From Treponema sp. (GTDB taxonomy: Bacteria > Spirochaetota > Spirochaetia > Treponematales > Breznakiellaceae): 13,217 nucleotides of DNA. Position 1 is the stretch's first letter, and every line of letters starts with the position of its first letter. A program made the position numbers and the translations under genes. Shown here piece by piece: positions 7,336-13,217 of this stretch. The stretch covers positions 1-13,217 of the forward strand of contig JAIRZS010000215.1 in NCBI GenBank assembly GCA_031267115.1, read 5' to 3'. The notes under the pieces were generated by a model that was not told the DNA's origin, did no database searches, and worked only from the letters and a program-made list of their open reading frames with translations.

Positions 7336-7443
7336 TTTGGGCGCATTTCCGGCGCTCCGCGCCGGAAACCGGGCTATCCGCTCCAACAAAAACGCCTGCG
7401 CGTTTTTGTTCCGCTTCTATCCCTTGCGCAGCCGGCAAAAAGC
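7336..7443 (+). repeat. Structured dispersed repeat, family A copy 2
   Basis: This element occupies the middle of the 314-bp gap 7228-7541. TTTGGGCGCAT is followed by a perfect hairpin at 7347-7367 (TTCCGGCGC / GCGCCGGAA, loop TCC), ACCGGGCTATCCGCT, a perfect hairpin at 7385-7410 (AACAAAAACGC / GCGTTTTTGTT, loop CTGC), and CCGCTTCTATCCCTTGCGC ending at 7429. GCGCA (7341-7345) pairs with TGCGC (7425-7429). Compared with copies 1 and 3, both stems have wholly different sequence yet still pair, while the single-stranded skeleton is conserved. Downstream, the palindrome CGCAGATTCTGCG adds a small stem. The element reads antisense to both flanking genes. Confidence 0.8.
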
Positions 7444-7541
7444 GGCATTTTCGCAGATTCTGCGGCAATTTTTCTGTAATGTTAAATTTTCACGCGCTTG
7501 CGTATTAAAAAAATCGGTTTCAACGGGGCATAATTTCCCGT

Positions 7542-8255
7542 TCAGGCGTACTCTTCGTCCGTCAACTTAGCGGCTTTGAGCAGGATTTGGTCATTGGGCA
7601 GCACTTTCCCCATATCGTACAACAGGGTTGACTGGAGCAGAAATTGATTTCCCTGGGATTGGACAATATCCTGATAGATATTATTCTTTCTCAATACATC
7701 CAAAAGCACCTCAACATACTTGTTCGCCCTGTTTATATGCCCGCCGGTCACTTCCTCCCGCCTTTCCAGCAGCTCCGTCACGGTCTTGAATATGTTCCAT
7801 TGCAGTTCTTCCAGGGCTTTTGCCTTTTCCCCCTCCGTTTTCCGGAGCCTTCCCTCGTATTTCCTGATAATCTTTTCCTGGGCCCTCAGCCGGAGCTGGG
7901 TTTCGACACGTTTAAGGAGGAGCTGGCTGGAATAGGGTTTTAGCATATAGTCGGCGGCGCCAAGGGCCAGGCATTCCGATTCGCAATCGGACCCGCTGTT
8001 GGAAGTAAGGAAAATCACCGGGATATCTTTAGTCTGTTCGTTCGCCTTGAGGATACTGATAGCCTCGTAGCCGTCCATAACCGGCATATTGATATCCAGC
8101 AGAATCAAGTCCGCCTTGACTTTCTCAAGGACCTGGAAAAGCTTTTCGGCAGAAGGGGCGGTAAAAACATCGTAATTTTTGATAAGTATCTTGCTGCCGA
8201 TTTTCAGGTTGACAAGCGAATCATCTACCAGAATTATCTTCTCTCTATCTTTCAC
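7542..8255 (-). CDS. Response regulator with truncated, degenerate HD-GYP-like domain
   Basis: A 237-residue protein starting at GTG 8255-8253; AAGGAGG at 8275-8269 lies 13 nt upstream, an unusually long spacing. Residues 5-122 are a complete receiver: D11/D12, phospho-acceptor D54 (LILLDINMP), T84 and K106. Residues about 125-152 form a linker helix. From about 155 the sequence matches the start of an HD-GYP cyclic-di-GMP phosphodiesterase domain (RREEVTGGHINRANKYVEVL), then LLYDMGKVLPNDQILLKAAKLTDEEYA. The metal-binding HD pair of LHDxGK reads Y213-D214, and the protein stops exactly after TDEEYA. It therefore lacks the roughly 120-130 residues carrying the H...HHE and GYP motifs. Phosphodiesterase activity is very unlikely. 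It may act as a phosphorylation-controlled binding protein or be decaying. Reading through the stop (TGNYAPLKP...) shows no HD-GYP remnant. Confidence 0.85.
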   Translation of the reverse strand: MKDREKIILVDDSLVNLKIGSKILIKNYDVFTAPSAEKLFQVLEKVKADLILLDINMPVMDGYEAISILKANEQTKDIPVIFLTSNSGSDCESECLALGAADYMLKPYSSQLLLKRVETQLRLRAQEKIIRKYEGRLRKTEGEKAKALEELQWNIFKTVTELLERREEVTGGHINRANKYVEVLLDVLRKNNIYQDIVQSQGNQFLLQSTLLYDMGKVLPNDQILLKAAKLTDEEYA

Positions 8256-8314
8256 AATAGATTTAAGGCCTCCTTACGATAACACGCTATCCATATTACA
8301 AACGAAATTTATTA

Positions 8315-8343
8315 ATATTATTCTAATTATTCGGCACTGTCAA
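8315..8343 (-). promoter_or_regulatory. Sigma70-type promoter for the receiver/HD-GYP-like gene
   Basis: On the minus strand, TTGACA (8343-8338), a 17-bp spacer and TAATAT (8320-8315) lie about 60 bp before the GTG start. A perfect -35, ideal spacing and an AT-rich upstream flank with A-tracts centred near 8359, 8369 and 8391 (roughly helical phase, so possibly bent DNA or an UP element) make this the best promoter in the window. The family B element inserted at 8398 lies just beyond that flank. Confidence 0.6.
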
Positions 8344-8397
8344 CGAATAACTACAGAAAAATAACAAAAAAACCCGTAATTTTATACAAAAAAATTC

Positions 8398-8560
8398 GTA
8401 ACTATTCAGCCGCCTGTGGGGGATAGCGAAAATCGGCGGAATGAAGGGGCTCTTAGCCCCGAAATGAGACGATTGGGAGCGAAAGGGGGTGGTAGCCCCC
8501 TTTGTTAAAGCATTGGAGAACAAGAAAAGTTCTCAAATCGCACTATGACTGAATAGTTAC
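8398..8560. mobile_element. MITE-like element, family B copy 1
   Basis: A 163-bp non-coding element with perfect 12-bp terminal inverted repeats: GTAACTATTCAG at 8398-8409 and its complement at 8549-8560. It is flanked by a direct repeat AAAAAAATTC at 8388-8397 and 8561-8570, extendable to 13 bp at 8386-8398 / 8559-8571. This is the mark of transposition, possibly with slippage in the A-run. The interior holds hairpins at 8446-8460 (GGGGCT / AGCCCC), 8482-8503 (AAAGGGGG / CCCCCTTT) and 8516-8534 (GAGAAC / GTTCTC). It encodes no transposase, so it would be moved in trans. The rest of the 8256-8685 gap holds the promoter above; I see nothing clear in 8571-8685. Confidence 0.82.
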
Positions 8561-8685
8561 AAAAAAATTCGCAAAACCTTTCAGCCATACACCAAAAACT
8601 GTCGGTTGGGTTCGGATCCGGCCCAAAAAAACGGATCGGCGCAGGATTACCGCAATTATCCGGCAACGGTTCAGAATGCGCGGAA

Positions 8686-11079
8686 CTATTTTAATGCCAG
8701 TCCCCCCCGGCGCAGTATGCGCCAGGTTCCGGCGGCCTTTTTGCCCAGGATACCGTACAGTTCGCGGTACAGATTCGCCGCCCCCGCTCCCGGACTCTGT
8801 GCCGCGCCTTCAAGCAGCGCCGCTATGCGCCTTGCCCGGCACAGGGCATCCCCGCAATCGGCTGCCTTTCCGCTTTCCGCAGAGGCTTTTTCCGCTGTGT
8901 CCGCCTTTACGGTAATGACGTGTTCCCCAAGCCTCCATCGCCATTCAAGGCGGGCCTTGCGGTAATTGCCGCTTGGTACAGGCCTTGAACCCAGAAACAG
9001 CGCCCTGTCTCCGGCATCTTCCATAGGGGCCGTTGCGCGGGAAGCGTCCCGGTCACGGGCGTAAGTTTCAAGCATATCCGCCACCAGAAAGGACGGCGCC
9101 GAAGGCGCTGGAACCTTAAAGGGAAACGCCTCCGTAACCGGAAAGGCGGCGTCTCCGGCAAGCCAGGAGGCAAGGAGCCGGTCAAGCGGTTCGCCAAAGC
9201 GAATAAACCGTTCTTCGCCCTCAAAGCCGAGATCGTTGCGGATAATAACGCCGCCGCCGGACGGGGCCGTATCTAGAGAATCGACAACTTTGAGGCCGGG
9301 GTGGCGGCCCCGGCGCCACTCGGCGTAAAGACGCGAATGGCAGCTAAGGACGAACTGGTGCCAGAACGCCGAGTCCAAAAGCCCGGCCTCGAAAAACTGG
9401 CGCGTTATTTCAGCCGAGTCGATTATCTCCTGCCCGTCCTCGTCCCAGTAACCATAGATAAGGTAGGCGTGGATTAGAATTCCCTGTTCCTTAAACGCGG
9501 CGCAGGAACGAACCGCCTCTCCCAGGCTTATGCCCTTACCTATCCGTTTAAAGCCGCTTTCGGTGGCCACCTCCAGCCCTGCGGAAACTCCCAAGAGGCC
9601 CCCGGCGGCAAGTATGGCGGCGGCATCGGGGGTGTAGTCTTTTTCGAAACGTATGTTCCCCCAGAATACCAGCGGCAGCCCCGCCTCCCGGTTGAGTTCC
9701 GCAAAACGCAGCAGCGAGGAGGCGGGGGCGGCTTCGTCCACAAAGTGTATGCCCCGGACGCCGGTTTTCTCCGCCTGATCCAGAAGATGGGCGAACAGGG
9801 CGTCCGGGTCCGCGGGTACAAAATCGCGTATATAGTCCAGGGTAACGTCGCAGAAAGCGCAGGCGTGCCAGTAACAGCCGTAGGCAAGGTATGCTTTGAG
9901 CCAGTGGCCGTCGGACCAGAGCCGGTGCATGGGGTTCACATCGTCCACCGGGTAACAGTAACGGGAAAAATCCGGGCCGGTGTAATCGGGAAAAACAGTC
10001 CGCGCCGCTTCCCGCTCTTTCTCCTCCCGCCGCATATCTTCCGTGGACAGCGGCGGGCAATCCGGGCCGCCCGTTATTCCAGGCCCGGCAATAACGCGGT
10101 TACTGTTACGATCGCGGTACATAGTTTTATAGAGCGGGCCGTCCGGGCGGCTCTTTCCGCCGCCTGTTTCCAAAATCACTTCCAGGGAACCGTAGCCCTT
10201 GTCAAAGGAAAGGTAGTCGAAATAATCAAAGATTTCCGCGCCGCCGGTATTTTCCCCGGCAAAGCGAAGTTCCGTATTTACAAAACCGCCCCCGACAATG
10301 ACGGTAAGGCGGTCGCCAAAACGCCGCCTGGCGGACCGGGCGCAGGCAAGGGCCCCGGCAAGGCAGCCGGGGAAGGGAATACTGATACCGATAACCAGGG
10401 AAGCGCCGCTTTCCGCTGCCGGCAAGGCCGACGGCAATGCGGCTATTGCCTTTTCCAGCCTGTCCCATTCATCCTCAAGCCAGGGTTCGTAGAAGTACCG
10501 CAGTATGTACCCGGAACTGTCCTGTTTTGCCAGGGTAAAATCCGTAACGGTAACGGCGCTCCCCCGGTAGCGTACCAGGGCGAAAGCGCTGTCCGCAGCA
10601 ACGGCGATAAATCCCGCAAGGTCGGCGAGAAGCTTTCCCGCCAAAAGCGCCGCCGCGTCGGTCGGCGGCTGTCCGTCAAAAGAGTCCAGGGCCGCGTCAA
10701 AACGTGGTCCCGAGGGCAGGACCCCGTTGGCCAGCGTAAGAAGGTGGCCCCATTCCCGGTCCTGCCCGCGCAAAAAAGCGGTGAGCCTTCCTATGCAGGA
10801 ACGCCAGCGTTCCTCCTCGGACAAAAAGCGCGCGATACTGTAATACAGGCCGCCGGTTTCCGCGTCTTCCTCAGGATTCATTCTATGTTCAAATACTTCC
10901 CTGGTACGGGCAAATATTTTCTCAAGCCCCAAGGGACAGAACACCTGCTCAAAAAGGGCGATAGAGTGGTCGGCGGCAATACAGGGAAAACCCTTCTTTT
11001 CCAGGAACGATCTTAGATAGTAGACGGCGGGATAGGGGGAGTTAAGCTGGACAAGGGGCGGCTGAACAAGGTAGATCAT
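8686..11079 (-). CDS. B12-binding-type radical SAM protein (large, substrate unknown)
   Basis: A 797-residue protein. The start MIYLVQPPLVQLNSPYPAVYYLRSFLEKKG is typical of the cobalamin-binding-like N-terminal region of B12-dependent radical SAM enzymes. A Rossmann-like segment follows (LVIGISIPFPG at about 228-238; DRLTVIVGGGF at 256-266). The radical SAM core begins at AYLAYGCYWHACAFCD with C402, C407 and C410, a CX4CX2C spacing instead of the common CX3CX2C, then FVDEAAP, FWGNIRFEK (472-480), GVSAGLEVATESGFKRIGKG (497-516) and HAYLIYGYWDED. Residues about 600-797 are an unassigned C-terminal extension. The reaction is unknown; family members do methyl transfer or rearrangements on diverse substrates. 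The cobalamin-contact motif DxHxxG is not visible, so B12 use is uncertain. Its ATG overlaps the stop of the small Cys-rich gene (ATGA), so the two are coupled. Confidence 0.86.
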   Translation of the reverse strand: MIYLVQPPLVQLNSPYPAVYYLRSFLEKKGFPCIAADHSIALFEQVFCPLGLEKIFARTREVFEHRMNPEEDAETGGLYYSIARFLSEEERWRSCIGRLTAFLRGQDREWGHLLTLANGVLPSGPRFDAALDSFDGQPPTDAAALLAGKLLADLAGFIAVAADSAFALVRYRGSAVTVTDFTLAKQDSSGYILRYFYEPWLEDEWDRLEKAIAALPSALPAAESGASLVIGISIPFPGCLAGALACARSARRRFGDRLTVIVGGGFVNTELRFAGENTGGAEIFDYFDYLSFDKGYGSLEVILETGGGKSRPDGPLYKTMYRDRNSNRVIAGPGITGGPDCPPLSTEDMRREEKEREAARTVFPDYTGPDFSRYCYPVDDVNPMHRLWSDGHWLKAYLAYGCYWHACAFCDVTLDYIRDFVPADPDALFAHLLDQAEKTGVRGIHFVDEAAPASSLLRFAELNREAGLPLVFWGNIRFEKDYTPDAAAILAAGGLLGVSAGLEVATESGFKRIGKGISLGEAVRSCAAFKEQGILIHAYLIYGYWDEDGQEIIDSAEITRQFFEAGLLDSAFWHQFVLSCHSRLYAEWRRGRHPGLKVVDSLDTAPSGGGVIIRNDLGFEGEERFIRFGEPLDRLLASWLAGDAAFPVTEAFPFKVPAPSAPSFLVADMLETYARDRDASRATAPMEDAGDRALFLGSRPVPSGNYRKARLEWRWRLGEHVITVKADTAEKASAESGKAADCGDALCRARRIAALLEGAAQSPGAGAANLYRELYGILGKKAAGTWRILRRGGLALK

Positions 11080-11288
11080 TTAAGTTTTTCGTTTAGCCGG
11101 AACGAGGGGCAGCGGGTTCCGGTAGCCCGGAAAATCTCTGCCTGCGGCATATTCCGGCATTTAATTCCAAAAACCGCGCACGAACGGGGAAGGGCCGGGT
11201 CCCAGCTGACTTTAAAATAAGCGCATTTAAAGCAATTCGGCCCGCGGCTTTTTTCAACCGGCTGTGCATCCCCCTCCATCATAAGCAA
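11076..11288 (-). CDS. Small Cys-rich protein coupled to the radical SAM gene
   Basis: A 70-residue protein with five cysteines: C19 and C22 (NCFKCAYFKVSWDP), C37 (PRSCAVFGIKC), C44 and C60 (ATGTRCPSF). The pattern C-x2-C ... C ... C suggests a metal-binding (zinc or Fe-S) mini-domain. From memory, similar small proteins with the CxxCxxFxxxWDPxxPxxCxxFG pattern are widespread and mostly unnamed. The start is TTG at 11288-11286: AGGAGG at 11301-11296 is 7 nt from it, against 13 nt from the first in-frame ATG (11282), so TTG is preferred. The stop overlaps the radical SAM start by 4 bp, suggesting that the two products act together, for example as a metal or redox partner; this is inference. 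Confidence 0.82.
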   Translation of the reverse strand: MLMMEGDAQPVEKSRGPNCFKCAYFKVSWDPALPRSCAVFGIKCRNMPQAEIFRATGTRCPSFRLNEKLK

Positions 11289-11368
11289 AGCCCGGCCTCC
11301 TATCAGCCTGTTACATTTGTGGATTTTTTTGCATATACAAAATATCCCGATTAATGAGCAGCAAACTC

Positions 11369-12661
11369 CTATCGCGGCGCGCCAACCGGATTCACGGTTG
11401 TCTTAAGAGTTACATTACCGTTTTCTACGGCCTTGATAAAGACGCTCCTCTGGGCGTCCCCGTTACTGTCCAGTATTATTTGCCCGGTCACCCCGGCAAA
11501 ATTTCCCCTGGTAGCGGCTATAGCCGTGCGGATCTTTTCCGGATCCGTGGACTGCGCGCGCTCGATTGCGTCCAGGGCAAGCAAATAAGCGTCATAGGCC
11601 AGGGCGGTCACCGCGGAAGGGTTGAGATTGTCGTTCCGGGCTCTGTATTCCCGGATAAAGGTCGCCGCCCTGGGAGTCGAGGCGACATCCAGGTTGTAGT
11701 GGCTGGCAAAGAACAGGCCTTCCAGGTTCTCGCCGCCCGCGGCGAAAAAGTCGGGAGTATCGAGATTGGCCGTGCCGATGATGGGGATTCTGAGGCCCAG
11801 ACTCTTCGCCTGCCTTATTATCTGTACCGCTTCCTGGTAGTCCGCCGCGATAAAAATGACATCCGGGTTGATTTCCCGAATACTGGGCAGTTCGTCCGGA
11901 TCCCTCCTGACACCGGTCAGCATACCGGAGAAATCCTGATTTACCCCCGCGTAAATTTCAAATTCGTCAATAATGCTGTTGTACCCTCTTCTTCCGCTGC
12001 GGTAGGTAACAAAAAATTCCTCAAAGCGCTTGATAATATCATTGTGCAAAATCTCAAAAGCGCTGTTATTCTGTTCGTAGATAATAATTCCCCTATGCCT
12101 GCCAAGGGCGTCATTGGCGTATTTTGCCAGGGCATTGGCCTGGCTGGCGTCGTTAAAACAGATTCGAAAATAGTAATCGTTTTGGGCGGTAATCCGGGGG
12201 CCGGTACAGGTTATGCCAATGGCGGGAACCTTGCTTCTCCGGATTACATCGCTCGCAACGCTCGCGAGGCCGGAGTCCCAGGTACCGAGTATCACGGAGG
12301 CCTTCTCCCGGTCAACGAGTAACTGTACCGCCGTAACGGTATCTTCCCGCTCCGATTTAGCGTCTTCCACGGCAAGACGTACCGGGTAAAGTTTCCCGCC
12401 GATATTTACCGCCGGGTTAAGCTCGTGCGCAAGCTCTATCCCTTCAAGTTCAAGATTGCCGCCTCCGGACTGCACCCCGGTAAGCGGTTCCAATACGCCA
12501 ATAGTGATATAACTGCCGTCCTGCCGGCCCTGCCCGCCGCCGGCACAGGAAGAAAAAACCAAAATAAAGATAACCAATACAAACAGGGCAAATCTGTTTC
12601 TAAAAACCGAAGCTCTTAGAGGTTCCCGTGAAACTTTTTTTACCGTAACCAGATGTCTCAT
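11369..12661 (-). CDS. Lipoprotein substrate-binding protein, branched-chain amino acid ABC class (LivJ/K-like, Peripla_BP_6)
   Basis: A 430-residue exported solute-binding protein. The N-terminus is basic (MRHLVTVKKVSREPLRASVFRNR), followed by a hydrophobic stretch (about 24-35) and a relaxed lipobox VFSSC with C39 as the lipidated residue, as is common in spirochaetes. The periplasmic-binding fold starts at ITIGVLEPLTG (52-62) and continues with LAVEDAKSERE, VILGTWDSGLASVASDVIRRSKVPAIG, YYFRICFNDASQANALAKYA, PDVIFIAADYQEAVQIIRQAKSLG and VTALAYDAYLLALDAIERA. This order is typical of Leu/Ile/Val- or amide-type receptors. Ligand is not predictable. No livHMGF-like permease or ATPase genes are in the window, so it is an orphan receptor here. 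The ATG has no good ribosome site; its upstream region carries family B copy 2. Confidence 0.92.
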   Translation of the reverse strand: MRHLVTVKKVSREPLRASVFRNRFALFVLVIFILVFSSCAGGGQGRQDGSYITIGVLEPLTGVQSGGGNLELEGIELAHELNPAVNIGGKLYPVRLAVEDAKSEREDTVTAVQLLVDREKASVILGTWDSGLASVASDVIRRSKVPAIGITCTGPRITAQNDYYFRICFNDASQANALAKYANDALGRHRGIIIYEQNNSAFEILHNDIIKRFEEFFVTYRSGRRGYNSIIDEFEIYAGVNQDFSGMLTGVRRDPDELPSIREINPDVIFIAADYQEAVQIIRQAKSLGLRIPIIGTANLDTPDFFAAGGENLEGLFFASHYNLDVASTPRAATFIREYRARNDNLNPSAVTALAYDAYLLALDAIERAQSTDPEKIRTAIAATRGNFAGVTGQIILDSNGDAQRSVFIKAVENGNVTLKTTVNPVGAPR

Positions 12662-12732
12662 TTTTTTAAAAACCTCGCGGCAAATACGGCCCCCGGGCCG
12701 GTGGGCAATTTTCGCAATACCATACCCATACT

Positions 12733-12906
12733 GTAATTATTCAGTCGGGGGGCTAAAGCCCCCACTCCGCAAAAAGCCTTGACAAGGCTTTTTGCCATAT
12801 CCGGTTGAACGAGGGGGTTTAGACCCCCTCCGCTCGAAAAAAACTACATTTTTTCCGAGCTACCCCCACTTGGCATTTATTGGCAAGTGACAGACTGAAT
12901 AGTTAC
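12733..12906. mobile_element. MITE-like element, family B copy 2, with 8-bp target duplication
   Basis: A 174-bp non-coding element. Terminal inverted repeats of 14 bp with one mismatch (GTAATTATTCAGTC at 12733-12746; complement of GTAACTATTCAGTC at 12893-12906) match copy 1. An exact 8-bp direct repeat, CCCATACT, flanks it (12725-12732 and 12907-12914). Inside are hairpins at 12748-12763 (GGGGGCT / AGCCCCC), 12770-12794 (11-bp stem, loop GAC), 12811-12830 (GAGGGGGT / ACCCCCTC), 12832-12860 (GCTCG plus A6/T6) and 12867-12889 (CACTTG / CAAGTG). No coding capacity. GTAA ends with 8-bp duplications resemble IS66-type insertion, but this parentage is unproven. Confidence 0.85.
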
Positions 12907-12917
12907 CCCATACTTCA

Positions 12918-12947
12918 ATTATAACAGAGAGGCGGCGCCTGGAACAA
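12918..12947 (-). promoter_or_regulatory. Possible original promoter of the substrate-binding-protein gene
   Basis: On the minus strand, a perfect TATAAT (12923-12918) has TTGTTC (12947-12942) 18 bp upstream. The predicted start falls near 12911, inside the right-hand CCCATACT duplication, so family B copy 2 would now form most of a 5' leader of about 250 nt. The -35 is weak. I see no gene or clear site in the rest of 12924-13072. Confidence 0.4.
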
Positions 12948-13072
12948 CAAAAACAGGCGGGAAAACAATATAAGCGTATAGGAAAAGGACAGTGCGGCCC
13001 GCAATTGAAAAATAGCGGAAAATGTCCCGATACGGAACGCGCCATGGACCTCCCCCGCGCAAGCGGGATCTT

Positions 13073-13205
13073 CTGATTCCATTGCTCTCCGCCGCAGGCG
13101 GAGAGAAGCGCAAGGGATTGAAGCGGTATCCTTTTTTGCCGCAGGCAAAAAAGATACAAGCGGAAAGCCCGGTCCGTGCGCCTCCGGCGCGCGGATGCGC
13201 CCAAA
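13073..13205 (-). repeat. Structured dispersed repeat, family A copy 3 (inverted; reaches right edge)
   Basis: Read on the minus strand: TTTTGGGCGCAT, an imperfect hairpin (CCGCGCGCC / GGCGCACGG, one mismatch), ACCGGGCTTTCCGCT, GTATC, hairpin 13132-13152 (9-bp stem TTTTTTGCC, loop TGC, the same as copy 1), GGATACCGCT and CAATCCCTTGCGC. GCGCA near 13200 pairs with TGCGC (13112-13108). Then a CTCTCCGCC hairpin and CAATGGAATCAG, both matching the end of copy 1. The 14-bp and 10-bp stems that copy 1 carries between these parts are absent here. Its far boundary may lie beyond the window. Confidence 0.82.
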
Positions 13206-13217
13206 ACCAAAAAATCT

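Noticed and set aside
8608..8625. GGTTCGGATCC resembling a tRNA T-loop
   Set aside because: The flanking bases do not form a T-stem, and no acceptor or anticodon arms are found nearby.
8571..8685. Possible terminator after the radical SAM gene (GATCCG / CGGATC with a T7 loop)
   Set aside because: The T-run lies in the loop and does not follow the stem, so it does not fit an intrinsic terminator.
9745..11016. 423-codon plus-strand open frame
   Set aside because: It lies entirely antisense to the radical SAM gene, which has clear motifs. Its own product is rich in Gly/Pro/Arg/Lys with no recognisable domain, as expected of a GC-rich shadow frame.
11354..12322. 322-codon plus-strand open frame
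   Set aside because: Antisense to the substrate-binding-protein gene, whose fold motifs and lipobox are convincing; no domain or ribosome site supports the antisense product.

Overview
This 13.2 kb window looks chromosomal and probably comes from a GC-rich spirochaete of the Treponema type. The clues are an archaeal-style PheT, which spirochaetes are known to carry, a spirochaete-type relaxed lipobox, and receiver and HD-GYP-like signalling proteins. This is inference from protein character; no 16S or other marker gene is present.

Layout. (1) 1-1472, minus strand: pheT, cut by the left edge. (2) 1590-2021, plus strand: a stand-alone receiver protein. (3) 2047-2260: hairpin-rich structured repeat (family A, copy 1). 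(4) 2378-5467, plus strand: a membrane-anchored, hydrolase-like protein that lacks the usual nucleophile, then a tight nif3-like / lspA / small membrane protein operon. (5) 5554-7227, minus strand: a large unrecognised cytoplasmic protein, convergent with the operon. (6) 7336-7443: family A copy 2. (7) 7542-8255, minus strand: a receiver fused to a truncated HD-GYP-like domain whose HD motif reads YD. (8) 8388-8570: a short non-coding element with terminal inverted repeats and a flanking direct repeat (family B, copy 1). (9) 8686-11288, minus strand: an overlapping pair, a small Cys-rich protein and a 797-residue B12-binding-type radical SAM protein. (10) 11369-12661, minus strand: a lipoprotein substrate-binding protein of the branched-chain amino acid class, with no permease or ATPase genes beside it. 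(11) 12725-12914: family B copy 2 with a clean 8-bp target duplication. (12) 13073-13205: family A copy 3, inverted, running to the right edge.

The genes are mostly housekeeping or sensory and do not form one pathway. The unusual content is between them. Family A keeps a fixed skeleton, including a closing stem (GCGCA with TGCGC), while the internal hairpins are exchanged with both stem arms changed together. Family B keeps its termini (GTAAYTATTCAG) and the flanking duplications expected of transposition, while its interior consists of different hairpins in each copy. Family B copy 2 appears to have landed almost exactly at the predicted transcription start of the substrate-binding-protein gene.
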